Shown here one piece after another: positions 8,332-16,589 of a stretch of DNA of 41,652 bases. The translations under genes were made by a program, and so were the position numbers. How positions within the stretch are numbered: position 1 is the first letter of the stretch; every line of letters begins with the position of its first letter. The notes below the pieces were generated by a model. It was not told the origin of the DNA. It did not search any database and was given only the letters and a program-made list of their open reading frames with translations. Origin of the DNA: Arundinibacter roseus (GTDB taxonomy: Bacteria; Bacteroidota; Bacteroidia; Cytophagales; Spirosomataceae); the NCBI RefSeq assembly GCF_004348825.1, contig NZ_SMJU01000023.1, positions 1 to 41,652 on the forward strand, given 5' to 3'.

Positions 8332-8380
8332 ACCTAAGAAAGAGTGGCAAGCCAACTTGGCTTGCCACTCTTTCTTAGGT
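8332..8380. terminator. Perfect 24-bp-arm hairpin between convergent genes
   Basis: Arms 8332-8355 and 8357-8380 are perfectly complementary around a single base. The hairpin sits between rep (plus) and the minus-strand gene ending at 8412, so it probably terminates transcription from both sides. There is no clear U-run. Confidence 0.6.
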
Positions 8381-8411
8381 ATTATCAAAACAAAATTTTA
8401 ATTTAACCCCT

Positions 8412-8783
8412 TTATCCGCAACCCGAGTTAGAATAATGATTCTCAAAGTATTCTTGCGGAACCTTCTTATAAGGCAATCGAAATTTTGGATGAGTCAGGA
8501 ACTCCCACCAAAGCCAAAATTTAAGCGGATTAATCCGGAATGCTCTGTACACGATGGCATCAGGCTGTTTGCATTCTTTCTTGTAATAATCAAACCATCT
8601 AAGTACCTCATCATAATTTCTTCCCTTACTCTTGATCTCACTCTCAATGAACACGAGATCATCTGAAACATAGATATATTCGTAGGAAAAAAACATTTCC
8701 AGCAGCGGCTTGATTGGGGGTAGATTTGAAATAATCAAAAATAATCCCAAGATCAGTAACAATTTTTTATTATTTCTAAACAT
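8412..8783 (-). CDS. Small membrane-anchored protein of unknown function
   Basis: I start the protein at the ATG at 8783, 14 bases after the upstream stop. An upstream start at 8807 would overlap the previous gene. From the ATG it has 123 residues: a short basic stretch (MFRNNKK), one hydrophobic segment at about residues 7-22 (LLLILGLFLIISNLP), then a soluble part rich in aromatic and charged residues (FWLWWEFLTHP). It is either an inner-membrane protein with one segment or has an uncleaved signal. The close coupling to the lipoprotein gene suggests a joint function. I do not recognise a family. Confidence 0.6.
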   Translation of the reverse strand: MFRNNKKLLLILGLFLIISNLPPIKPLLEMFFSYEYIYVSDDLVFIESEIKSKGRNYDEVLRWFDYYKKECKQPDAIVYRAFRINPLKFWLWWEFLTHPKFRLPYKKVPQEYFENHYSNSGCG

Positions 8784-8796
8784 GATTAGTGTTGAT

Positions 8797-10203
8797 TTAA
8801 CAACCACCCTGTTTTTGGGTTGGATAGCCAGCGGTTGTACTGCGTGTCATGTTTGGTGCCAGAGACATACTTCTGATGTCTTCTCCTAAATCCGAAGGGT
8901 TGAGACCACCTCCACCCCACCAACTTCCTGAGGTTTGAGGAAGTGAGATTTGGTAGGAGGAACATGCATCCAAAACGTAATCTGTGCAGTTGTTGTTATT
9001 GAGATTATAAGTGTTTTCAGCAGTTGCGATAAGTTGGTCAACTATTCCATCAAACTGATTTTTAGACACTTGAATTTCAAGTTTGACGTCATATCCGCGA
9101 GTGTCAGCTCTAACATGTCCAGATACACTAGGATTTAAGGGAGTGACTATTCCATTGGGATAGAATCCTACATTCCTCACGATCTTCTGGCCACCGTACA
9201 TCATTTCGAGACCAATAAAAACATGGCCTGGTGAGGAGTCAGATGAACTTAACCCTATAGTTCTTGTGCCTGGTCTTACCTGATCTACGTAAACGACTAC
9301 TTTGTAAGCGCTTCCTGAACTTGAATTCATTTTGAAGCAGTCCAATTCTGTCCTAATATTGATTCCAGGTCCACTACCATCTATCTGATAGAGATACTGC
9401 CCATTGGTATTGTAGTTGTTGGTTATGTATGAAGGGCTGGACACTGTGGGAGGGGGCGTCACGCCATCAGAACCATGATCGCTTTGTTCACAAATATAAT
9501 AGACCTCCGAATACATATAGGTTGGTGCGTAACAGTTTCCATTTACGCATGCAATCGACCACCACTCAACCTCGTATTCATGATACTGAGAGCTTCCGCA
9601 GGGGTTAGAGACTACCCTTGCATTTTTTAGTTTCGGACTGAGCTTGCCCGTAATTTTGCCATTTTTATAAGTGAAGCCTTCTATAAAGTTGCCATCGAGG
9701 TCAGTAACCGTAAGCATTCCAGAAAACTCTTTCGTGAGGGTCTTTCCGTTTTTCTTCTGGTCGTTTTCATCAGGCATAATATTGTGTACCTGGTACTCGA
9801 ATCCACCCAGTTTGTTCTTCCATATTATTAGTCGGGAAGAAAAATTGATTTCTTTTCCAGGAGTCTTTTTTTTCTGCTTAGAATCACCAAATGAAATTGC
9901 TGGGATGTCGTTCATATATTTTAGAGGAACGATCACTACTTGCCCAACTTCTGCCGTATTTCGGGGTACGGCAAAATTCCAAACGGCCTCTTTATTCCAG
10001 GCTCCGTTGGCATTTGTGCGGGCGTTTCTTTTGGTAGCTGTAACGACAGAACCTTGAAACCAGGTTTTAGCTTCAGCTACGGTAAATTCTTTGGCGTTGG
10101 CTTGATTGCCAACCTGGACGGGAGACCTTGGTTCAAGGTCTTTGCAGCTCAGTAGTGAAGCCACAGTAAGCAGGACGACAAGAATTGCATTGAGTGCTTT
10201 CAT
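8797..10203 (-). CDS. Lipoprotein with a papain/NlpC-like C-terminal domain
   Basis: This 468-residue protein has a lipoprotein signal peptide ending in the lipobox LLSC with Cys20, so it should be lipid-anchored in the envelope. Residues 30-230 are a beta-rich region of unknown family. Residues about 290-460 contain SPGHVFIGLE with His327 and NNNNCTDYVLDAC with Cys406. This His-then-Cys order, with the H in a G-H-x-x-I-G-L context and the C at a helix start, is the pattern of circularly permuted papain-like (NlpC/P60- or LRAT-like) enzymes. Substrate is unknown; peptidoglycan, amide or thioester hydrolysis are options. It is followed closely by a small membrane protein and preceded by a Crp/Fnr gene on the same strand. 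Confidence 0.65.
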   Translation of the reverse strand: MKALNAILVVLLTVASLLSCKDLEPRSPVQVGNQANAKEFTVAEAKTWFQGSVVTATKRNARTNANGAWNKEAVWNFAVPRNTAEVGQVVIVPLKYMNDIPAISFGDSKQKKKTPGKEINFSSRLIIWKNKLGGFEYQVHNIMPDENDQKKNGKTLTKEFSGMLTVTDLDGNFIEGFTYKNGKITGKLSPKLKNARVVSNPCGSSQYHEYEVEWWSIACVNGNCYAPTYMYSEVYYICEQSDHGSDGVTPPPTVSSPSYITNNYNTNGQYLYQIDGSGPGINIRTELDCFKMNSSSGSAYKVVVYVDQVRPGTRTIGLSSSDSSPGHVFIGLEMMYGGQKIVRNVGFYPNGIVTPLNPSVSGHVRADTRGYDVKLEIQVSKNQFDGIVDQLIATAENTYNLNNNNCTDYVLDACSSYQISLPQTSGSWWGGGGLNPSDLGEDIRSMSLAPNMTRSTTAGYPTQKQGGC

Positions 10204-10303
10204 TTCCTCTTTTCGTTTGGTTGATAGGCAAATATCGGCTAATCGAAATGCCTGCTACTTGACAAAAATCAAAAAATGATTAGTAAATCAAAAAAATCAG
10301 GAT

Positions 10304-10867
10304 TTAATATTTCGCCCTGATTCGACTCAATGTTTCCTGAGTGACATTTAGGTAAGAAGCAATATAGCTCAATGGGATTCTTTGCAGGGCGCGAGGTTCC
10401 TGGCGAAGTAATAACTGGTACCTTTCCTCGGCAGAATGGAAGATAATCATTTTCATTCTCTGGTCAAGAAGAAGATAGTTTTGGGTGACCAGTAGTCGAC
10501 CCAATCTTTCGAGTAGGGGGTAATCCAAAAACGATTGTTCGATTATATCATATTGAACGGTGTGCAGAACCGAATCTTCGAGTAACTCGATATTGTAGAT
10601 TGTCTTATCTGCCGTGAATAGACTGTCAATACAGCTGACAATCATGCCTTCAAGGCCAAACCAGCCCGTAATTTCTTTATCATCTTTATGATAATAAACA
10701 CGAGCGCATCCTTTTTCAATAAAATAAAATTTCCTGCAAACAGAGCCTTCCCGCTGCAGGATGGTTTTCTTTTTGATTAATCTTTTGCTTACAGCGCTTT
10801 GAACAAGGATACTTGTTCGCTCGTCGAGTGGAACAAGTTGATTCAGAAATTCTAAAAAAACACTCAT
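10304..10867 (-). CDS. Crp/Fnr-family transcription regulator
   Basis: This 187-residue protein has a cyclic-nucleotide-binding-type beta-barrel at residues about 15-115 (ILQREGSVCRKFYFIEKGCARVYY). A dimer helix follows, then a Crp-type HTH at the end (RIPLSYIASYLNVTQETLSRIRAKY). It belongs to the short Bacteroidota group of such regulators. The barrel lacks the canonical R-S cAMP phosphate-binding pair and the Fnr cysteines, so the effector is unknown. It lies 100 bases upstream of the lipoprotein gene on the same strand and may control it. Confidence 0.85.
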   Translation of the reverse strand: MSVFLEFLNQLVPLDERTSILVQSAVSKRLIKKKTILQREGSVCRKFYFIEKGCARVYYHKDDKEITGWFGLEGMIVSCIDSLFTADKTIYNIELLEDSVLHTVQYDIIEQSFLDYPLLERLGRLLVTQNYLLLDQRMKMIIFHSAEERYQLLLRQEPRALQRIPLSYIASYLNVTQETLSRIRAKY

Positions 10868-11497
10868 AAAAAAATAGGCATCATTCGTTAATCTAGAAAT
10901 ACTATTAATTTTCCCCTAGTTTATTATATAGGTTGTACAATAGGCTGAAAGAGATTTTTAAATAAACTAAAAAATCAACCAATTATGCTTAATGTAAGAA
11001 TATGTTAATGTTAATTTTTTTCAAATTTTCTCCACACATCTGCTTTTTAATTCGGTAATTTGAGGAGCACTGTATATAACGAATTTTGGTTTCAACTACC
11101 CATTCGTGTCAAAAGTAAAATAGGAATTCAAAAATGGCATTTGATTTTCCGAACTGAGGGTTAAATTAAAAGAAAGGAAAAAAAGGTCACGACTTCCACG
11201 TAGACATTTGTTTTTTGCCTGTGGTTGTATGCCGGAACCTAATGGCTCAGAAATCTACCTGTCAGCGTTATTGTGTCAATCCATTTAAACTTTACTATTG
11301 ATTTCAACGCATAGTTAGCAACTATTTCATATTCTATTCTGAATTCGTGCAAAAGCCGGATGCACAATCACTTCGGCCCCCTTTATTATCCACATGGGCA
11401 GCAAGGCCTGAGATAGCTGCCCATCTGCTTATGATTTCGTCAAATGATAACACTCCTAATTCTGTATTCTATGATCCTTCCAGCTAAGGAAACAGGG
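10868..11497. other. Intergenic region upstream of the Crp/Fnr gene
   Basis: No convincing gene was seen. The first 200 bases are AT-rich and should carry the Crp/Fnr gene promoter. One perfect TTATCCACA (the E. coli DnaA-box consensus) occurs at 11386-11394; a single 9-mer may be chance. Confidence 0.4.
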
Positions 11498-11571
11498 GGT
11501 GTTACAGGGGTGTTACAAAGGTGTTACAGGGGTGTTACACCTGCCGGTTCAGGGTGTTACAAGGGTGTTAC
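11498..11571 (+). repeat. 11-bp tandem array of GGTGTTACA
   Basis: GGTGTTAC occurs at 11498, 11509, 11520, 11531, 11553 and 11564, a strict 11-bp register with one decayed unit at 11542. The array is bounded by opposing GGGGGTGTTAC and ACACCCCCTGTTA ends (11491 and 11570-11582), so the outer units point at each other. No reading frame through it looks coding. Confidence 0.8.
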
Positions 11572-11970
11572 ACCCCCTGTTACAATTGAATAGCCCGATT
11601 TAGGCAGAGTAATTGGGCTTTTAAGGGTATTTTACACGCAATTTTCGGTACATACGTATCACATTTGCCTTCGTATGGGCCTATTCACTGGGCTTGATCT
11701 TCAATTCTGCCTATACAATTAGCTGAAACGGGTCAGGAGATGGGAGAGGAGCAACATCAGCAGCACATTTTAGAATGAAAAGGGCCTCAGATTTGGTTTC
11801 TTTTTTAGTGGCCGGGGCTACCTTAATAGGTTATCTAAGTGTCGACTCCTCCCGGAAATTCTCCACAGCTAGTTTAAAGCTACTTTTTCTAAAAGTTCTT
11901 ACCGGTATTCCCGTAAAAGGCTCTGAATTTACCCTGAATCAGAGAAATGAATCCATCCGCCTTTTTAACA
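11572..11970. other. Intergenic region, possibly decayed DNA
   Basis: Open frames here are short (77 codons at 11775-12008 on the plus strand) and have no recognisable protein character. I see no RNA gene. Confidence 0.4.
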
Positions 11971-11994
11971 CGGTCCGAATCTGTTGTGATTCAT
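11971..11994 (+). repeat. Partial copy of the 130-bp repeat end
   Basis: The 24-bp segment beginning cggtccgaatctgttg recurs as the ends of the two 130-bp repeats (12131 and 12361). Confidence 0.7.
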
Positions 11995-12026
11995 TGCAGA
12001 GAATATAACTGACTGCTTGTAATCTC

Positions 12027-12156
12027 GGCTGTGAATCACTGTATTCGCAGCTCCGACTCACAGACGTGGTCCAATGAATCAGTGCTATAATTTGTGTATT
12101 CGTTGCGATCCAAGCAAAGAGTGGTATTTCCGGTCCGAATCTGTTGTGATTCATAG
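12027..12156 (+). repeat. 130-bp direct repeat, copy 1
   Basis: This segment aligns without gaps with 12257-12386 and differs at only about a dozen positions. It contains GTGAATCAC, CCGACTCAC, ATGAATCAG and GTGATTCAT, variants of a GAATCA/TGATTC word in both orientations. Confidence 0.75.
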
Positions 12157-12256
12157 CTGAAAATACAACCGATTGCTTGTAATCACAGCTGCGAATCAGA
12201 ATGAATTCGCTACCTGCACCTCTTTCTGAGCGAAATACAGTAACTACCTATAAACC

Positions 12257-12386
12257 AGCTGTGAGTCACTGTATTCGCAGCTCCGACTCACAGCCGTGGT
12301 CCAATGAATCAGTGCTAAAATTTGTGTATTCGTTGCGATTCGAACGAAGGGGGGTATTTCCGGTCCAAATCTGTTGTGATTCATAG
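12257..12386 (+). repeat. 130-bp direct repeat, copy 2
   Basis: This is the second copy of the segment at 12027-12156, exactly 230 bases away. The 100-bp spacer between the copies carries a small inverted repeat, gcgaatcagaatgaattcgc (12190-12209). Confidence 0.75.
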
Positions 12387-12680
12387 GGTTTGTCTGCTCT
12401 GATTCTCTATACGCCAGCAATGAATCAGAGGGCAAAAGCCATCGAATCAGGAAGCGAACCAGTACTTACGAAGAACGGATCGCATTGCTGCATCAGTCAG
12501 CGATGTAGTCAAATGAGATTTCACCTTGTAATACAAAAAATGGTAGGGGGATAAATAGCGAAGTTCCTGTATGGCCACCCGGCAGATGGAGCATATCACC
12601 CAGTTGAAACACATCAAATTGGTAATTCTTGCTATCAACGGACAAGTCCCCTTTTCTCTCTCCCAACGAGCTTTTCAGCA
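12387..12680. other. Leader region of the restriction-modification operon
   Basis: It holds further GAATCA words (12421, 12444) and no convincing gene. A 67-codon minus-strand frame (12493-12696) was judged insufficient. The hsdM promoter must lie here or up to 12758. Confidence 0.4.
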
Positions 12681-12758
12681 TTGAGTAACTCTCCAAGAAG
12701 TCTATCTTTGCCCCTTTACGTACCTATTGCAAAATACCCAACTCACTTACCACGACCT

Positions 12759-15203
12759 ATGGCCGTTAAAAAATCCGAATTATATAGCTCACTCTGGGCA
12801 AGTTGCGACGAACTGCGGGGTAGTATGGACGCCAGCCAATACAAAGACTACGTGTTGGTGATGCTGTTCATGAAGTATGTTTCCGATAAGCAGGACCCTC
12901 TTATTGAAATTCCTGCCGGAGCAAGTTTTTCCGACATGATTCAGCAGAAAGGCAAGCCCGACATCGGCGACAAGATCAACAAAATCATCGGCGCTTTTGC
13001 CCAGGCCAACGGCCTGACGGGCGTCATCACCGTAGCCGATTTTAACGATCCCGAAAAACTGGGGCGAGGTAAAGAAATGGTAGACCGGCTTACCAATCTG
13101 GTTTCTATTTTTGAAAAACCTGAATTGGATTTCAGCGACAACCGTGTTGAAAACGACGATTTACTGGGCGACGCCTACGAGTATCTCATGCGCCACTTTG
13201 CCACTGAAAGCGGCAAGAGCAAAGGCCAGTTTTATACACCCTCCGAGGTTTCGCGGGTGATGGCCAGGGTTATTGGCATTGAGAGGTCTCAAAGTCAGTC
13301 AGAGACAATCTATGACCCTACCTGTGGTTCGGGTTCGCTGCTGCTAAAAGCCTCTGATGAAGCCCCGCACGGCATCACCATCTACGGACAGGAAAACGAC
13401 AATGCTACCCGTGCCCTGGCCGTCATGAATATGTGGCTGCATGGCAACGCCGACGCCGAGATTGTGCAGGGCAATACGCTCGCGGCTCCGCAGTTTACCG
13501 ACGAAGCCAATAGTCAGCTCAAAACCTTCGACTACGCCGTTGCTAACCCCCCGTTTAGCTATAAGTCATGGATGAACGGGTTGGATCCTACTAACGATCC
13601 CTACGGCCGCTTTGACGGTTACGATGCCGCACCACCCAAGAAGAACGGCGACTTCGCTTTTTTGCTCCACCTGATCAAATCGCTTAAATCTACTGGCAAG
13701 GCCTGCATCGTTTTGCCGTTGGGGGTACTCTTCCGGGGCAATGCCGAGGCAGACATCCGAAAGAAGTTGATTCAACGGGGGTACATCAAAGGCATCATCG
13801 GTCTGCCGCCTAACCTGTTCTACGGCACGGGTATTGCGGCATCGCTCCTGGTGATTGATAAATCTGACGCCGCCCGCCGGACGCACATTTTTATGATTGA
13901 TGCCAGCCGGGGTTTTATCAAGGATGGGAACAAGAACCGCCTGCGCGAGCAGGATATTCACCGCATGGTGGATACTTTTAACCAGCAAATCGAAATTCCG
14001 AAGTATTCACGGCTGATTCCACTGAGCGAAATTGCGGATCCAAAAAACGACTATAACCTCAATATTCCTCGCTACATCGACAGCCAGGAAGAAGAAGATG
14101 TGCAGGACATCGAAGCCCACTTGCTGGGAGGCATTCCTACACGTGACGTGGATGCCCTGCAAAAATACTGGACCGTCTACCCGTCTCTGAAAGCTGAACT
14201 GTTTGAGCCCATACCCAGCCGTGCGAACTACTATCAGCTGACCACCCCCATTGCCGACATCAAAAACCGGATCTTCCACCATCCGGAGTTTACGGCCTTT
14301 GGCGAGCAGATGAACGCCGTCTTTGAACACTGGAAACAGGAAACCATTTCCTACGCTAAGGGGCTGAATACGGGCTTCAAACCCAAGGAAGAAATTCATC
14401 AGCTATCGGAAAAACTACTGCGGCAGTATGCCAACCGGCCCCTGACCGACCCTTATGCCATGTACCAACACCTGATGGACTATTGGTTTGAGATCATGCA
14501 GGACGATTTCTATGAGCTGACCGCCGATGGCTGGCAGGCTGGAAATCAGGTAAAACGCCTGGAAAAGAAAACACAAAAGGGCGACAAGGAGGTAGTAAAG
14601 CAAATACCAGGTATGGAAGGCCTCGAAGGTCGACTCATTCCGCCGGCGCTGATGGTGCAGGAATACTTTGCCGCCGAGCAGGAAGCTATTGACGCGCTGG
14701 AAGCCGAAGCTGAAACCCTGAACGCCAGCATGGACGAACTCCGCGAAGAGCACGGCGGCGAAGATGGCCTGCTGGCTAACGCCGTGGACGACAAAGGCAA
14801 GATAAGTAAGGGTAACCTTGCCAGGGCTATCAAGGAGCTGGGCAAGCGTACCGACGACAACGCCGACGAGTATGACCTGCTACAAACCTACCGCAAGGCC
14901 ATGGAGGCCGAGAAAAAGGTACAGGACCGCATCAAGCTGGCGCAGATTATGCTCGAACGCCAGGTGATTGAACAGTATCCACAGCTGGAACTGGAGGAGA
15001 TAAAAACCGTAGTAGTGGAGAAGAAGTGGATGGCAAGTATTGAGCAGCGTATCGGTACCGAGATGGACAACATCAGTCACCGTCTTACGCAGCGCATCAA
15101 GGAGCTGGCCGAACGCTACGAAACGCCCCTGCCCGACTTAGAAACATCGCTGGGCGAGATCGAGCAGCGGGTGAAGGGGCATTTGACAGCGATGGGGTTT
15201 TAG
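12759..15203 (+). CDS. hsdM: Type I restriction-modification DNA methyltransferase subunit (HsdM)
   Basis: The 814-residue subunit methylates adenine N6 in the type I recognition site. The HsdM N-terminal helical domain begins at once (SELYSSLWASCDELRGSM ... YVLVMLFMKYVSDK). S-adenosylmethionine motif I is DPTCGSGS at 186-193 and catalytic motif IV is NPPF at 263-266. After about residue 480 comes a long helical, coiled-coil extension rich in E, K and A, so the protein is far longer than classical HsdM (about 500 residues) but like the long-form subunits. I start at ATG 12759 rather than the frame start at 12681, because the conserved domain begins here and the upstream 26 codons are proline- and serine-rich leader. 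It is the first gene of a GC-rich plus-strand operon. Confidence 0.92.
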   Translation: MAVKKSELYSSLWASCDELRGSMDASQYKDYVLVMLFMKYVSDKQDPLIEIPAGASFSDMIQQKGKPDIGDKINKIIGAFAQANGLTGVITVADFNDPEKLGRGKEMVDRLTNLVSIFEKPELDFSDNRVENDDLLGDAYEYLMRHFATESGKSKGQFYTPSEVSRVMARVIGIERSQSQSETIYDPTCGSGSLLLKASDEAPHGITIYGQENDNATRALAVMNMWLHGNADAEIVQGNTLAAPQFTDEANSQLKTFDYAVANPPFSYKSWMNGLDPTNDPYGRFDGYDAAPPKKNGDFAFLLHLIKSLKSTGKACIVLPLGVLFRGNAEADIRKKLIQRGYIKGIIGLPPNLFYGTGIAASLLVIDKSDAARRTHIFMIDASRGFIKDGNKNRLREQDIHRMVDTFNQQIEIPKYSRLIPLSEIADPKNDYNLNIPRYIDSQEEEDVQDIEAHLLGGIPTRDVDALQKYWTVYPSLKAELFEPIPSRANYYQLTTPIADIKNRIFHHPEFTAFGEQMNAVFEHWKQETISYAKGLNTGFKPKEEIHQLSEKLLRQYANRPLTDPYAMYQHLMDYWFEIMQDDFYELTADGWQAGNQVKRLEKKTQKGDKEVVKQIPGMEGLEGRLIPPALMVQEYFAAEQEAIDALEAEAETLNASMDELREEHGGEDGLLANAVDDKGKISKGNLARAIKELGKRTDDNADEYDLLQTYRKAMEAEKKVQDRIKLAQIMLERQVIEQYPQLELEEIKTVVVEKKWMASIEQRIGTEMDNISHRLTQRIKELAERYETPLPDLETSLGEIEQRVKGHLTAMGF

Positions 15204-15219
15204 GGATATTCTTTTCATA

Positions 15220-15246
15220 AATTGTCTACGCAGTGCGTAGACAATT
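15220..15246. promoter_or_regulatory. 27-bp palindrome between hsdM and the DUF1016 gene
   Basis: Perfect 13-bp arms (aattgtctacgca and its complement) flank one central base, 17 bases after the hsdM stop. There is no T-run, so it may be an intra-operon attenuator or mRNA stabiliser, or an operator for the next gene. Confidence 0.5.
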
Positions 15247-15311
15247 GAGCGGGTCTTACCCTCGAATGTTTATCTATCTGTTTTGACGAGCTTAACCCTA
15301 AAACCTTACCA

Positions 15312-16409
15312 ATGACTTTCGAACAGCTAATCAGCACCTTAGAGAGCACCCATTACGACCTTTCGGCGCGAGCCAGCCAGCAAGTGAATACCGCTTTGAC
15401 AGTACGCAACTGGCTGATTGGTTACTATTTGGTCGAGTTTGAGCAAAACGGTGACGACCGGGCCATGTACGGACAGCGGCTTATGGAACGTACTGCCGAG
15501 CGGTTGTCGGCCATCAAGGGCATGACCATTACGAACCTGCGAAACTTCCGACAGTTTTACCTGACCTATGGCTGGTTTATGCCCTATGTGGTTCAGGAAA
15601 TGAAGTTGGGACCAATTCACCAGACGCCGTCTGGCGAATTGGGAACTGCCCAAAACAAAGAAGATGAACACTTGAAAATGTCGCCCAGCCGGTTACTGAA
15701 TACGCTTGCCTTCTCGCATTTTATTGAGCTGATCCGTTTGGACTCGGAACTAAAACGAAGATTCTACGAAATAGAAACCATTAAAAACGGCTGGAGCGTG
15801 CGGGAGTTAACGCGGGCGACTACCACCCTGTTGTTTGAACGCACGGGGCTTTCTACCGACAAAGCTGCTGTGATTGGTCGTATAGCAGAGGGACAGCTCG
15901 GCATCCCGTCCGACCAGATGCGGAATCCTTATGTGCTAGAATTTCTGAATCTGACTGAGAGAGCCGAGTACTCCGAGAATGATCTGGAAACATCGATTTT
16001 GAATCACTTACAGGAATTCCTGACCGAACTGGGGCGGGGGTTCTGTTTCGAGGCTCGTCAGCGGCGCATCACCTTCGGCAACACTCACTACAAGATCGAC
16101 CTGGTTTTCTACCATCGAATCCTGAAATGCCACGTTCTGATTGACCTCAAAATTGGTCGGTTCGATCATGGCGATGCGGGCCAGATGAACCTCTATTTGA
16201 ACTACTACCGGGAAAACGAAATGACCGAAGGCGATAACCCGCCCGTAGGCCTTATTTTGTGTGCCGACAAAGACGACAGTCTGGTGCGGTACGCCACGGG
16301 CGGAATGGCCAACGAGTTGTTCGTGTCGAAATACCAGTTACAGCTTCCTGATCGGCAGACGTTGCTGAATCTGATTCAGCAGGATCTCGAAGCGTTCGGT
16401 GAAGTTTGA
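15312..16409 (+). CDS. DUF1016 (YhcG-type) PD-(D/E)XK nuclease-domain protein
   Basis: The 365-residue protein has the DUF1016 N-terminal helical domain (VRNWLIGYYLVEFEQNG ... LRNFRQFYLTYGWF). A C-terminal PD-(D/E)XK nuclease domain follows, with a glutamate in NDLETSIL, Asp263 in KIDLVFY and Asp278-x-Lys280 in LIDLK. All catalytic positions look intact. This family is often found inside type I restriction loci between hsdM, hsdS and hsdR. Its exact job there is not settled; it may be an extra nuclease or regulator of restriction. It sits 108 bases after hsdM and 173 bases before hsdS. The ATG at 15312 follows CCTTACCA without a clear Shine-Dalgarno site. Confidence 0.88.
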   Translation: MTFEQLISTLESTHYDLSARASQQVNTALTVRNWLIGYYLVEFEQNGDDRAMYGQRLMERTAERLSAIKGMTITNLRNFRQFYLTYGWFMPYVVQEMKLGPIHQTPSGELGTAQNKEDEHLKMSPSRLLNTLAFSHFIELIRLDSELKRRFYEIETIKNGWSVRELTRATTTLLFERTGLSTDKAAVIGRIAEGQLGIPSDQMRNPYVLEFLNLTERAEYSENDLETSILNHLQEFLTELGRGFCFEARQRRITFGNTHYKIDLVFYHRILKCHVLIDLKIGRFDHGDAGQMNLYLNYYRENEMTEGDNPPVGLILCADKDDSLVRYATGGMANELFVSKYQLQLPDRQTLLNLIQQDLEAFGEV

Positions 16410-16532
16410 CGAGCGTCGCAAATTAGTACCAAATGTGCGACAGAAACGGCAAAATAAATGTACTTATAGGTTTGATTATCAATAGAGTACAAAAAACAAA
16501 AACGCGCGGGGGTACTGGCATATTTAGTGCCG

Positions 16533-16589
16533 ATGAATGAGCTTGAATTTTTGAAAATAGAAAAACGTATCAATAGCCTGCCATGGTAG
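16533..16589 (+). CDS. Possible 18-codon leader ORF overlapping the hsdS start
   Basis: ATG 16533 opens MNELEFLKIEKRINSLPW and stops at TAG 16587-16589, overlapping the hsdS start in ATGGTAG. Stop-start overlap suggests translational coupling. It may equally be the remnant of a lost gene or chance. There is no homology recognised. Confidence 0.25.
   Translation: MNELEFLKIEKRINSLPW

Noticed and set aside
11386-11394. Perfect DnaA-box consensus TTATCCACA
   Set aside because: A single 9-mer can occur by chance in a window this long. Mentioned only as context for the nearby array.
11498-11571. Possible CRISPR array
   Set aside because: The unit is 11 bp with essentially no spacer, and there are no cas genes. 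It is a simple tandem array.
11775-12008. 77-codon plus-strand frame in the gene-free region
   Set aside because: The composition is not protein-like, there is no domain, and it runs into the repeat element.
11939-12435. Two similar minus-strand frames (MNHNRFGPEIP...) in the 130-bp repeats
   Set aside because: They are similar only because the DNA is duplicated; each is short and contains no recognisable protein pattern.
12493-12696. 67-codon minus-strand frame divergent to hsdM
   Set aside because: It overlaps the hsdM leader, has no recognisable family, and a second frame overlaps it. Not enough to call a gene.
12681-12758. Upstream start of hsdM at 12681
   Set aside because: The extra 26 residues are proline- and serine-rich leader without conservation pattern; the HsdM domain begins right after ATG 12759.
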